Part shown: piece after piece, positions 56,201-63,791 of the stretch | Numbering within the stretch: position 1 is the stretch's first letter | Layout: every line of letters begins with the position of its first letter | From: Agriterribacter humi | GTDB lineage: Bacteria > Bacteroidota > Bacteroidia > Chitinophagales > Chitinophagaceae | Direction: 5' to 3' | Assembly: GCF_009192765.1 (NCBI RefSeq) | Contig: NZ_VOHQ01000017.1 | Location: 1-64,000 of the forward strand | Length of the DNA: 64,000 nucleotides | Program-made: the position numbers and the translations under genes | Notes under the pieces: generated by a model | Database searches by the model: none | What the model saw: only the letters and a program-made list of their open reading frames with translations | Told to the model about the DNA's origin: nothing

Positions 56201-59200
56201 ACCCAAACATTTATAACGAAATGCCTGCAGGCGGCGCAACACGAGCGATTTATAGTTCAGCAGCCGGTAAGTGAATATCATTATACTTTGTATTATTATG
56301 ACCAGACGGGTAGTTTGGTAAAAACCATACCGCCAAAAGGTGTTCATCCCAATTATGATGCAAACTGGTTACAAGCTGTAAAAAATGCACGTGCAGGAAA
56401 TGCTGTTGTTGTGCCTGATCACGGGTTAGCTACACAATATCGCTACAATACCCTCAACCAGGTAGTGCATCAAAAAACACCTGATGCCGGTGAAAGCAGG
56501 TTTTGGTACGACCGCCTCGGCAGGCTGGCTGTAAGTCAGAATGCTAAACAGGCTATCCTCCTATCCACCAGTGGAGACGGGCCGGGGGCTAGTCCGCCGG
56601 GGCAGATGAGGTACAGCTACACCCGCTACGACTACCTGGGTCGCATAACCGAAGTAGGCCAAATCAACAATGCCGGTCCCGCAATGAACAACAGCATTAG
56701 CCGCAATCCAGTTCAGTTGCAAAACTGGATGAACAGCAATACCAACCGCAAACAAATAACAGCTACTTTTTATGATATTCCGGCAAAGGAAAGCTATTTG
56801 CATAAAGATCTTTCTCCCTATATCATACGCCAAAATAGCTTGCGGAATCGCGTGGCATTTACGGTGTTTGCCGCAGACGGAGATTTAAACAATTATGATT
56901 ATGCTGCATTTTATCATTATGATATAGCAGGCAATGTGGATACCCTGTTGCAGGATTACGGACCGGCAGGCCTTTTGGCGCAGCAGGGCAACCGCTATAA
57001 ACGCATTACTTACCAGTATGATCTTATCAGTGGTAAAGTAAACACTATAAGTTATCAACCCAGGTTGTACGACCCCGTTACTAAACAATACATTGCGCAA
57101 CCCGATGCGTTTTTTCACCACTATAGTTATGATGCCGAAAACCGCCTCACCGATGTATTTACCAGCGCCGATGAAGTACATTGGGAACATGATGCCCATT
57201 ACCAGTACTACCAACACGGGCCATTAAGCCGGGCTGTTGTTGGTGAAAACCAGGTACAGGGCATTGATTATGCCTACACATTACAGGGCTGGCTAAAAGG
57301 AGTGAACGGTACAGCTACGGAAGAAAGACTGGTAGCAAGAGACGCTTATCATTTCAATCTGCATTATTATGGCAACGACTACACCGCCATCAGCGCACCA
57401 AATGCCTATATCGGGTTAAGCACAAAACTACAATCGCTCAATGCATACAAGCCACTTTACAATGGCAGCATCAGCAGTATGGCTGTATTTCTTGCACCTC
57501 TTGCGGGGATGGGGGTGTTGTACAATTACCAGTATGACCAGCTTAATCGCATAACAGGCATGGATGCCTATAACGGAAATCTTGCCGGCAATAATATATG
57601 GGACAACGGGCTCACTGCTGTGCAGGATTATAAAGAAAGAATAAGTTACGATGCCAATGGTAATATACTCACTTATAACAGAAATGGCTTTGGTTCAACT
57701 GTGGCAATGGATAATCTGGCATACCATTACCAGCCGGGCAATAACAAATTAGACCACGTAAAAGACAGGGCGCCTTCTGCTAACTATACCGAAGATATAG
57801 ATGATCAGCAGGCAGGCAATTATGATTACGATGAAATTGGTAATTTGATTAAAGACAAGGCTGAAGGAATTGATAAAATAGAATGGACGGTATATGGAAA
57901 GATAAAAAGCATTACCAAAACCAATGGAGAAAAGATTGGTTTTGCCTATGATGCAGCAGGAAATCGCATTAGCAAGACAGTAACTACCTACGGCGCTGCC
58001 ACTACTACCCTGTATGTACGCGATGCCAACGGTAACACAATGGCTGTGTACGGTATAAACAACAGTGATAGTAAATTATTTTTGAACGAGCAGCACCTCT
58101 ATGGCAGTAGCCGCTTAGGTATATACAATCCCAACAAAGACCTCTCCATAACGCCACCTCCGCCGCTTAATATGGGTTATGGAAACAGCGGCAATTTAAT
58201 TATATTTGAAAGAGGCAAGAAGTTCTTTGAACTAAGCAACCATCTGGGCAATGTACTGGCAACGGCGAGTGATAAAAAGAAAGCCCATGATGCAGGCGAT
58301 GGAACAATAGATTATTATGAAGCAGATGTCGTGAGCGCACAGGATTATTACCCGTTTGGAATGATGATGCCTGCCCGAACCTTCAGGGGCGGGCGGGGAA
58401 GAACGTTCACGGGTGGCAACAATTATCGTTATGGATTTAATGGTAAGGAGCACGACAAAGAAAGCCCGGTACAATATGATTATGGGTTCAGGATTTACGA
58501 TCCAAGGCTGGCGAGGTTTAAATCGGTTGATCCGTTAACACCTAAATATCCTGAGCTTACACCGTACCAGTTTGCTTCAAACCGACCTATTGATGGGGTA
58601 GATCTGGATGGGTTGGAATATGTAAAACGAATTCATATTTTAAATGTAAATAAACAAATTATATCAACCAAGGATGTTGTGTACTATCAAATGGATGAAA
58701 AAACATTATTGGCTCATGGTGGTACCCCGGCAAACTGGTATAATTCTGCAGGTTATGGCCCAGAAGGAAAAGGAGTAAAACATGAATACTATTACGAAAG
58801 TGGTATGCAAGCGAGAGAACCACGTTGGAATTTACCCCAAAACTCACTTATTAGTTCTTTGGGAGCTCACGGTATTTATTCTGGGGACGGTTCAATTACC
58901 AAAACCGGGACAAAAGATTATGATTTTTCATGGAGGCCAATTGACGCATCTGACGCTATTGCTAAAAGACATGATATGAATTATGCAAGTTTGCAGGCAT
59001 ATGATGTGGTGGAGGACACGAGGACTTTATTTGCGGATAAGCAAATGGTTGAAGAGACACAACAGTATTTGAATTCAATACCTTTTCGGATGCTAATCGG
59101 CCAAAAGATAGCTGGCGAAACAATTATGTCCGCAATGAGCCAGAATAAATTTATCGGCATCCTTGCAGACTACAAACAATGGAAGATAAAATATATGAAA

Positions 59201-59377
59201 GAAAATAATCTGGATCCCAATAAGCTTGATGCTAACACAAAGGTATCATTGAACAGTTGGCGCGTTAGATTAGCCTATATAAATTCCGATAAAGGTCGTC
59301 GAAAGGAAAGGCTGTTTAATTTGGGAATTCTCTTGACAACAAAAGAACAAACTAGTGATGCGAAAAAGGATAAATAA
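50294..59377 (+). CDS. Giant RHS-repeat protein with C-terminal toxin-like domain
   Basis: A 3027-residue protein with a short signal-like start (MLRHLFMSLLGMVFLSAAGA). Residues ~100 to 560 are fibronectin-like and RHS-like. A cysteine-rich part (~590 to 1290) has CYTC, CYNC and CIPC motifs. Two LamG/concanavalin-like segments (~1385 to 1566, ~1655 to 1860) are each followed by a similar cysteine motif (CQAAFVKYYNGQKGTSY; CFTKFTRYFNRLCGETY). The YD/RHS core covers ~1990 to 2774 and ends with the hallmarks YGFNGKEHDKES, YDPRLARFKSVDPL and DGVDLDGLE. The last ~250 residues are a variable domain with ASDAIAKRHDMNYASLQAY (H2893, D2894), like the catalytic HD of phospholipase A2-like toxin domains. 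Whether it cleaves itself is not visible. Confidence 0.93.
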   Translation: MLRHLFMSLLGMVFLSAAGAVDEPPVISPLEGRLGQLKSGSFAQVQDMDFYADLQRNPKKYEETYTRSIITFSIDEASHLFLKSPFQATIVYRLYFSFKSNPNTEDSLVDNQTLVINYDTAQGKSFNAKNSFVFENAVKVKVKVVSITTNAEGWDPVPSLKLTNELQINRIYTFDCEDNKVQQINFLQPAGSDADELKVFWQPAEGADEYDLEWTYIDHPAYAADVYGIPGSEDFETNVFKNNAARVTLNSALHHYNIPLLYDKHGLLIFRVRSVQVKPSGQRTETNWSNYNSFEFIFGHQPNLNWQASTSFAEEGKRKSVLQYFDGSLRNRQTVTKDNTENTTVVAETFYDYQGRPAIQVLPSPTINTLIKHTPHFNNFLNAIEYYKDNYDKLSANRDYCSGTAGPLDPSKGGAAQYYSSQNPQKEEGNNKLIPDAIGFPFAETKYTQDNTGRIAAQSGVGPAHQLATGHETKYYYGNPDQVELDALFGTETGDASHYFKNMVRDANGQYSVSYMDMHGRTIATALAGDLPADIKLDYLPSKQDSYLTKTLTDASNNVVKGFTIESSKGLLVAKTGNHKFSYSLLPENVNIRDCKDADVCYTCSYTIEITISDDCGNKQFGGNPFIYTDVIGGIDTDCASIPEMFTKNFDKILLEGSYTVTKKLTIRDEALQAYQEIFAGSNLCKTVQDFVEEQKQIFLNSTNNCASPCYNCEQQLGTSQQAFIDKFITDNGLNENLASDRQLAITAYTKLLAQCEELCGTAKQKNYLDNLRMLMLQDVTPPYGQYANIEDYTGTGDNKEYYENGIFGPISSGNNNYRYTIASLNYKNEDGSSATVTLLRNGNWQTLKPQQLTIEEFVSHFQPSWSETLADNLHPERMQYNILNTTAVFNNQPAVGNASYDWDMDFITTETFVQAQQKGFLNPTNNISFTNRYATIFNGNSSNADPFFVLHSSLRNQMHNFMQQVAVGGGYIADIWNAASIAGFCTDQDDLACLQKQIANPFGTQGCAADLDMAWRAFRAMYKSRKDELILDMVKGITGTTPVIDETKYHSYFTNNTDAIKNGTGISDINNKDDVDAALQNFYTDQSSCAGYAELWWQKLTPCDIQKLMPYKAQLLADLVTVCTKGTDETHVMGASSIAPDATNTYNDFDEVLAHYVQIYNNANPATPIGVLDCNGSLLNFPAPYSTPQVLANKPVITKPEPCECEKITQLHSVYTQENNDPDFSAYIERTLHTTMSDGALDTLLNLCSGSIDCKFISTPIHLPPALQCGVDNVCIPCVAIKEGFDAFAVNYPNIIPGFEATTDEQQKKNELFTYYMNKRFGFAKRVQEYLSFMDSCSVKILNDCDSLGNMIRSFNKDANPYRVEAFCHSNELDPPLIKDLNEIVSDGYLHWPKSIRDTTGRDWVYFQHRRAGSFCLENGYSIEFRFKSLKKVLRPNDDVFYFTDRNGGFVLYKQETGKPGFYLRNINAKSTVDASIVNIYNGLELMDNDPDIIYKEWSVIKFSMSPTHFKVYYNGRLIKDVAGDMLLRNWPAFTLAFLDYQAAIDWVRVYDGNDVPVYFDDFNSTDTRSAVSPSFVCSQPVPDCQAAFVKYYNGQKGTSYTYEQIDSIYFETCGKHLNVCEDGSTRKDSLMHIADSYIKNYTSINDSGIDTGLPPVYWSSGGLSIHTGLPVRSNDLSMIVDTGVLHMPTGSDPLYYSSINYKSIRDICVQNEYAVEVRIKNPVAASQGGDVVISTNTHSINIDSSDIDEDFAVDFVPNRSNASFYRLRGVRHYDTSFSYKDFQEWRVIKLSAKQDTFSVYYEGNLIFKIPRDGRSYIDIIGPYLQFQQGINVQLDWMKLYGTNDELILYEDFNDTANLASQAKNYQCPSADCFTKFTRYFNRLCGETYNFSQIDSLYKANGITLNICGDSIVPPSFNPALLLCGKNTVSQITVEAGNESPCADSIDFAISRGYERYSVYSDSVRGAFTQTFITKCLQAAQHERFIVQQPVSEYHYTLYYYDQTGSLVKTIPPKGVHPNYDANWLQAVKNARAGNAVVVPDHGLATQYRYNTLNQVVHQKTPDAGESRFWYDRLGRLAVSQNAKQAILLSTSGDGPGASPPGQMRYSYTRYDYLGRITEVGQINNAGPAMNNSISRNPVQLQNWMNSNTNRKQITATFYDIPAKESYLHKDLSPYIIRQNSLRNRVAFTVFAADGDLNNYDYAAFYHYDIAGNVDTLLQDYGPAGLLAQQGNRYKRITYQYDLISGKVNTISYQPRLYDPVTKQYIAQPDAFFHHYSYDAENRLTDVFTSADEVHWEHDAHYQYYQHGPLSRAVVGENQVQGIDYAYTLQGWLKGVNGTATEERLVARDAYHFNLHYYGNDYTAISAPNAYIGLSTKLQSLNAYKPLYNGSISSMAVFLAPLAGMGVLYNYQYDQLNRITGMDAYNGNLAGNNIWDNGLTAVQDYKERISYDANGNILTYNRNGFGSTVAMDNLAYHYQPGNNKLDHVKDRAPSANYTEDIDDQQAGNYDYDEIGNLIKDKAEGIDKIEWTVYGKIKSITKTNGEKIGFAYDAAGNRISKTVTTYGAATTTLYVRDANGNTMAVYGINNSDSKLFLNEQHLYGSSRLGIYNPNKDLSITPPPPLNMGYGNSGNLIIFERGKKFFELSNHLGNVLATASDKKKAHDAGDGTIDYYEADVVSAQDYYPFGMMMPARTFRGGRGRTFTGGNNYRYGFNGKEHDKESPVQYDYGFRIYDPRLARFKSVDPLTPKYPELTPYQFASNRPIDGVDLDGLEYVKRIHILNVNKQIISTKDVVYYQMDEKTLLAHGGTPANWYNSAGYGPEGKGVKHEYYYESGMQAREPRWNLPQNSLISSLGAHGIYSGDGSITKTGTKDYDFSWRPIDASDAIAKRHDMNYASLQAYDVVEDTRTLFADKQMVEETQQYLNSIPFRMLIGQKIAGETIMSAMSQNKFIGILADYKQWKIKYMKENNLDPNKLDANTKVSLNSWRVRLAYINSDKGRRKERLFNLGILLTTKEQTSDAKKDK

Positions 59378-59840
59378 TATATATTCATTGGGTTTTCTTG
59401 TAATCGGGTTGTGTTTGTTTTGCTCATGCGGTAATAACGTGACAATAACAAGAAGTTATATCTATAGCACGGGGTGGTCAAATGGCGGGTACCAGGGCTT
59501 TCAGATTGCAAAAATAAAATTACTAGATAGCAGTATTTCTGTTTTCGCTAAAAATTTCAACAGGTTTAAATTATCTGATTATATTATCGATTCAAGCTTC
59601 TGCTATGAAGAATCATCTATACAAGGCGCTAATCGTCCGAAGATTTATTTTGATAGAGAAGATGAAAATTGGAAGTGGACTTCTTGCTGGAATGCTTTGG
59701 AAGAAAGGAAGAAAATAGGGCTTTTGGAACTGAATTCGTGGTATATAATCCTCGGATTAAAAGGAACTATAGATTATTACGTATACATAGACAATGAGGG
59801 AGGCTCACATACTTATTCATTGGGTCCAACCAATTGGTAG
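59358..59840 (+). CDS. Candidate immunity lipoprotein
   Basis: The ATG at 59358 (a GTG three bases earlier is also possible) gives MRKRINNIYSLGFLVIGLCL and a lipobox-like FCSC, so it is a lipoprotein of about 160 residues. The mature part is beta-rich and aromatic (YSTGWSNGGYQGFQIAKIKL, DREDENWKWTSCWNALEERK, YYVYIDNEGGSHTYSL). I do not recognise the family. The gene overlaps the 3' end of the giant toxin gene by 20 nt, so the two are translationally coupled, the usual layout of an RHS toxin and its immunity protein. A membrane-anchored immunity protein would suit a toxin that attacks the envelope. Immunity is an inference from position. Confidence 0.75.
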   Translation: MRKRINNIYSLGFLVIGLCLFCSCGNNVTITRSYIYSTGWSNGGYQGFQIAKIKLLDSSISVFAKNFNRFKLSDYIIDSSFCYEESSIQGANRPKIYFDREDENWKWTSCWNALEERKKIGLLELNSWYIILGLKGTIDYYVYIDNEGGSHTYSLGPTNW

Positions 59841-59850
59841 TTTTTTTTAA

Positions 59851-60018
59851 ATGCTCTTCTATAGCCTCGTGCAACTGCCGGACGATGTGGTGCTTGCAAT
59901 TGGTAAATCAATATTCTACCAAAATGTATTGCCTTTGCGCTGGAGTCAACTTGAAGGCAATAACAATATGAATCAACTATTACAAACCGGAAGAAGGATG
60001 ATCTTTTTTAGAGGCTGA
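59851..60018 (+). CDS. Small frame, 55 residues, possible gene remnant
   Basis: An ATG at 59851 opens MLFYSLVQLPDDVVLAIGKS and ends at GRRMIFFRG. It follows the immunity candidate by 10 bp and precedes the broken transposase. The phrase PDDVVLAIGKSIFYQNVLP looks protein-like and may be the tail of a displaced cassette. I cannot assign a family. Confidence 0.3.
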   Translation: MLFYSLVQLPDDVVLAIGKSIFYQNVLPLRWSQLEGNNNMNQLLQTGRRMIFFRG

Positions 60019-60030
60019 TGTTTTTTACCA

Positions 60031-60531
60031 ATGTCTCTCTACCTCAATAAATATCGCTCCGGATCCGCCCGACTCAAAGGCTGGGATTATCGTAATGCAG
60101 GCAGCTATTTTATTACCATATGCACCAAAAACAGAACACATTTCCTGGGAGAATGTAAGGATGGTAAAATGCATTTATCGGGTATGGGTGCAATTGTTCA
60201 GGATTGTTGGTACGATATTCCGCAGCATTTTTCTAATGCGGCATTAGATGTTTTCCAGGTTATGCCTAACCATATGCATGGTATCATTTTTTTGGATGGA
60301 ACATTGCCATTACGCGATGGTGATGTAGATACGTTGCATTCCTTCTACGCAGTGTGTCCTTCCGACTTTGTGGGCAAGCCAGGCACGCTGCGGAGAATCA
60401 ATTTTACATCGGATGAACCTTATAAAATTATTGGCGGGCAAACAGATCGGTTCTCCTGTTTCATCCAATGGAAGCCCCCGTGCGAAGAAATAGGGAGAAC
60501 ATATATTGTTGTGAATTCTGTTACAGAATAG
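60031..60531 (+). pseudogene. Decayed REP-associated tyrosine transposase (Y1/HUH type)
   Basis: The N-terminal part is clearly a RAYT/IS200-like protein: YLNKYRSGSARLKGWDYRNA, GSYFITICTKNRTHFLGE and the HUH motif in FQVMPNHMHGIIFLDGT. After about residue 110 the sequence no longer follows the family; the usual S-Y-K-S...W-Q-x-x-x-Y part with the catalytic tyrosine is missing. The end TYIVVNSVTE, a TAG, then DKDKFHP looks like the family's final Y-I-x-N-N-P...D-K-F motif, so the central part was lost or scrambled and a stop lies near the end. The REP-like hairpins at 49 kb may be its former substrates. Confidence 0.7.
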
Positions 60532-60622
60532 GACAAGGATAAATTTCATCCCGGTAAAACCACAGTTTCGGTAACTTTACACAAACATTTTTATTCCTTC
60601 ACATCATTAAATATTGAGCATT

Positions 60623-61219
60623 ATGGCAAAGAAAATTTTAATGCTGGCCGGCGACTTTGTAGAAGATTACGAAGTAATGGTACCTTTTCAAAGCCTGCTG
60701 TCGGTGGGCTGCGAAGTGGATGCTGTTTGTCCTGATAAAAAATCGGGCGATACGGTAGCTACCGCCATCCATGATTTTGTGGGCTTTCAAACCTATGCAG
60801 AGCTGAGAGGTCACAACTTCCAGTTGAATAAAACTTTTAGTGAGGTAAACCCCGGAGATTACGATGGACTGTACGTATGCGGTGGCAGGGCCCCTGAATA
60901 TATCCGTTTGAATAAAAAAGTAATCGAAATTACCAGGCATTTTTTTGATACGGGCAAGCCGGTTGCAGCCATATGTCATGGCATTCAAATACTAACAGTG
61001 GCAGGGGTTTTACAAGACAGAACGCTTACAGCTTATCCCGCCATTGGCCCCGATATCGCCCTCGCCGGCGGAACCTATAAAGAAGTGGCCGTTAATGAAG
61101 CGGTAACAGATGGCAACCTTACCACCTCACCCGCATGGCCCGGCCACCCCGCCATTTTAAAAGAGTTTTACCGGTTGCTGGGTATTAACATTAAAACAGC
61201 CTCAGCAGTGATTGCCTGA
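60623..61219 (+). CDS. DJ-1/PfpI family protein
   Basis: A 198-residue protein of the DJ-1/PfpI superfamily. The start at ATG 60623 ([20 protein letters not shown]) is typical and includes the conserved glutamate region. The nucleophile elbow is [18 protein letters not shown] with the cysteine in [24 protein letters not shown] is the glycine-rich segment before it. Members act as glyoxalases, deglycases, chaperones or proteases; the sequence does not decide among them. It is a single gene, 300 bp away from its neighbour in this direction. Confidence 0.92.
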   Translation: MAKKILMLAGDFVEDYEVMVPFQSLLSVGCEVDAVCPDKKSGDTVATAIHDFVGFQTYAELRGHNFQLNKTFSEVNPGDYDGLYVCGGRAPEYIRLNKKVIEITRHFFDTGKPVAAICHGIQILTVAGVLQDRTLTAYPAIGPDIALAGGTYKEVAVNEAVTDGNLTTSPAWPGHPAILKEFYRLLGINIKTASAVIA

Positions 61220-61339
61220 TTCATTTTAGTAATGAAACCCTGGCTATGAGCATACAGTTAAAGAAATTTGTTTGCAATCCGGAAAACAAGCTTACCTTAT
61301 GCGCCCATAAAAAAATCAATACCCAAAAAGGATAGTGTT

Positions 61340-61561
61340 ATGTATACGAATTTATTAATAGATGATTTGCGGAAGTCGTATCAAAATGAGTTTGGTAAGA
61401 GTTCAAAAGAAAGCGCCACCACTTTTACGGATTATGTAGTTCAAAAAACGGCCGTGCTTTCATTTAATGTATTAGGAAAAATTCACGAAACGCTGTTGCG
61501 CATCGAAAAAGGAGAAGAAAACGGTGTGCTGAACGGCGCTGTTTTATCCGTAAAACAGTAA
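61340..61561 (+). CDS. Small hypothetical protein, 73 residues
   Basis: Starting at the ATG at 61340 the protein reads MYTNLLIDDLRKSYQNEFGK and ends in VLSVKQ. It is soluble, helical and has no signal or recognised motif. A longer reading from 61268 has an unlikely beginning. It lies 120 bp after the DJ-1/PfpI gene. The role is unknown. Confidence 0.6.
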   Translation: MYTNLLIDDLRKSYQNEFGKSSKESATTFTDYVVQKTAVLSFNVLGKIHETLLRIEKGEENGVLNGAVLSVKQ

Positions 61562-61868
61562 AAAATATAGAGGCCCCTCGTTCGTTTTTCAATTATACCG
61601 CTTATGCGGATAGCTATGCTAATGCGGTTAGACACCTGTTGTATTAAGGCTATTCGGTCTGTTGTTCGATGCCTGACCAATTTTGTATGCTTTCTTCAAA
61701 TGGTATACGAAATTTAACCCCATTATTTTGCTTTAGTTTTACCGGCAACCGGCATAGAAGGGGGCATATCCTTCCCCCTCCCCCATTTTTTATTGAGCGC
61801 GGCGCCCGTTTATAAGATAAGGCTGCCAGAAATACAGAAGCCTGCCTTATTTTGAAAGCATTCCTGCA
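61562..61868. other. Gene-free spacer with a probable two-way terminator
   Basis: No gene is seen. A hairpin at 61814-61853 (AAGATAAGGC with GCCTTATTTT, one wobble pair, loop of about 20 nt) lies between two convergent genes and could end transcription from both. A pyrimidine/purine-rich stretch (GGGGGCATATCCTTCCCCC) precedes it at about 61762. Confidence 0.45.
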
Positions 61869-62150
61869 TTAATCAAAATCAAACATATCGCCTAAAAACG
61901 ATTTCTTTTTATAAGGTTTTTGATGACCATACCGTTGGTTAGGATTTGTATGCTTCTGATCATAATAGCCCGGTGTTGGGTTGTATTGCTGGTTGTTTTG
62001 GGGAGCCGCTGTATTTTGCGCCACATAATCAAGCATTTTATCCAACTCACCTTTGTCGAGCCATACACCTCTGCATGAAGGGCAATAATCAATTTCAATA
62101 TTGTTTCTTTCGGTCATTAAAAGTGTTTCGTTGCAATTGGGACATTTCAT
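61869..62150 (-). CDS. TFIIB-type zinc-ribbon protein
   Basis: A 93-residue soluble protein starting at ATG 62150: MKCPNCNETLLMTERNNIEI, then DYCPSCRGVWLDKGELDKML. The four cysteines form a zinc ribbon (C-x2-C ... C-x2-C) of the zf-TFIIB family, with the typical G-V-W-L-D-x-G-E-L end. The C-terminal 45 residues are polar and rich in N, Q and K, probably disordered, and end in MFDFD. A longer reading from 62246 adds an unlikely N-terminus. The function of this widespread family is unknown. Confidence 0.88.
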   Translation of the reverse strand: MKCPNCNETLLMTERNNIEIDYCPSCRGVWLDKGELDKMLDYVAQNTAAPQNNQQYNPTPGYYDQKHTNPNQRYGHQKPYKKKSFLGDMFDFD

Positions 62151-62341
62151 GTGTTTATTTTTTTTGATTTTGAACGGATACCCGGATTCTTGCCGGGATA
62201 TTTCTGCGTAATGAACTTGTTTGCCATCGGCGGCATTATTATGCAATCATCATGTAGCACCGCTAAACAGCCATGCACAGCAATTAAAGTATTGGGGAGA
62301 TGATTGTATTATTTATGACAAATGAAACTACCGGCAGCGCT

Positions 62342-62725
62342 TTAAAACAGGTGGTACAGGAAGAGCAAAGTGTAATAAGCCGGCCGTACTACCAAAGAGG
62401 AAGAAACGAGTGGATGAGCCAAAACGCTGTCATCCGCAGCAGCGGAGGAAACAGCGTATTGACCGCCTTTGTTAAAAAAGCGGCTAACCTGCTGTTTTTT
62501 GTTTGAAGAGAATGAATAGCCAATCCGCCCTTCAGTAGCATCGGATAAATGATTGGTATCTTCGGCGCCGGAATGGTTATTGTGCTGTTGCGAAAGATAA
62601 GCGCCGTTGTTGTTGGTTGCAAAAGCAGTGATAAAAGGAGCTGCTGCAAAAAAGAAATTCAAAAAAAACATAATGAACGCGGCAGTCTGCCTGCATTTAA
62701 AATCAATATGTTTCTTCAGCGACAT
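62342..62725 (-). CDS. Hypothetical exported protein
   Basis: A 127-residue protein with a hydrophobic N-terminal segment (AAFIMFFLNFFFAAAPFITA) that looks like a signal peptide or anchor. The middle is polar and histidine/serine-rich (QQHNNHSGAEDTNHLSDATE) and the C-terminus is hydrophobic again (PAYYTLLFLYHLF). The pattern resembles small unannotated envelope proteins of Bacteroidota. I do not recognise a family, and a chance frame cannot be excluded. Confidence 0.5.
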   Translation of the reverse strand: MSLKKHIDFKCRQTAAFIMFFLNFFFAAAPFITAFATNNNGAYLSQQHNNHSGAEDTNHLSDATEGRIGYSFSSNKKQQVSRFFNKGGQYAVSSAAADDSVLAHPLVSSSLVVRPAYYTLLFLYHLF

Positions 62726-62843
62726 TTTTTTAAAAAATTCAATTCAGCAAAAATATCAGAAAAAAGCCGGGCAAAATGTTATTATTTTAATAAGATCAAC
62801 GGCTAACCGGTGTGCAGTGTCAACCCATAGCTGGAAGCTTACT

Positions 62844-63791
62844 TTATGCGCCCAATGCCTCCTTAGCATAGGCCAAACATTTTTTTGTTTCCTTTACTGC
62901 ATCGGAGCCTCCAGGAATATCATACTCCAGCTCAATGCTCGCAGGAATATCATATTTTTTTTCTTTCAGGAGGGTAAGTATTTCTTTGAGCGGCGTATCA
63001 CCCTGTCCCCAGGGCAGATTGTCTGCGCCATTTTCTTTTGTCTTGCGATCTTTTATATGCATGCTTGTAATCCTGTCGTGCTTTGCCTGGATAAGGGCCA
63101 ATAACGTTTCTTTTGTATTATTTCCCCCGGCAGCTATATAATGGCCGCAATCGAGGTTCATAGAATTGTAAGGCGACTGGCCCAATGCCTCATCCCATGC
63201 GGTATCTGTAGCCTGGGTATGGGCGTGGTAGCCAATGTATACCTTGTGTTTTGCAGCAAGTGTTCCCAGGCGTTGGGAATGGGCAGGATCTCTGGGCAGC
63301 TCAACAGTAACGGAATTTGCTCCCAGCGCTTTGGCGGCCTTTAGTGCATATTCAATTTCCGCATCGGTATTGTTTGTGCCCAATGCACTGGGTTTGAAAG
63401 CATAAATGCTGACCCCGGCTTTTTTAAACATTTTTCTTACCTCCTTAAACTTATCCATAGAAACGCTGCTACGCCATTCTGCCACCTGGCTTTTATCAGC
63501 GGGTTTTCCTGCATAGTCTTCCACCGATTCGCCCATCAGTTCCACAGCGCTGATACCGCTATCAACAATATATTGCAGCAATTGCTCCACATTGTGAGGC
63601 ATGCTCCGGTAGGAATAGGTAATTACACCGATCTGTACGCCAAAGAATTTTGAGTCTGGTACTTTACCAAACAAAAAAGATTTTGACCAGGCAGCCGAAC
63701 CGCCAATCAACAAGCCCGCCGAAGCCATTGATCCTTTTAATAAAAATGAACGGCGTGAAGCATTATAAGCATTATTTTTATTTACAGACAT
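62844..63791 (-). CDS. Sugar phosphate isomerase/epimerase (TIM barrel), Tat-type signal
   Basis: A 315-residue exported member of the AP endonuclease 2/xylose isomerase-like family. The N-terminus has a twin-arginine-like ASRRSFLLKGSMASAGLLIG signal. The TIM-barrel part includes FGVQIGVITYSYRSMPHNVE, VELMGESVEDYAGKP, VYIGYHAHTQ with metal-site histidines, NSMNLDCGHYIAAGG, RITSMHIKDRK and IPASIELEYDIPGGSDAV. It probably isomerises a sugar in the periplasm, like many partners of Gfo/Idh oxidoreductases. The start at 63791 is well placed. The substrate is unknown. Confidence 0.9.
   Translation of the reverse strand: MSVNKNNAYNASRRSFLLKGSMASAGLLIGGSAAWSKSFLFGKVPDSKFFGVQIGVITYSYRSMPHNVEQLLQYIVDSGISAVELMGESVEDYAGKPADKSQVAEWRSSVSMDKFKEVRKMFKKAGVSIYAFKPSALGTNNTDAEIEYALKAAKALGANSVTVELPRDPAHSQRLGTLAAKHKVYIGYHAHTQATDTAWDEALGQSPYNSMNLDCGHYIAAGGNNTKETLLALIQAKHDRITSMHIKDRKTKENGADNLPWGQGDTPLKEILTLLKEKKYDIPASIELEYDIPGGSDAVKETKKCLAYAKEALGA

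Noticed and set aside
36990..59840. Type VI secretion origin of the RHS giants
   Set aside because: No PAAR or VgrG domain and no T6SS gene is present; both giants have N-terminal signal-like segments instead.
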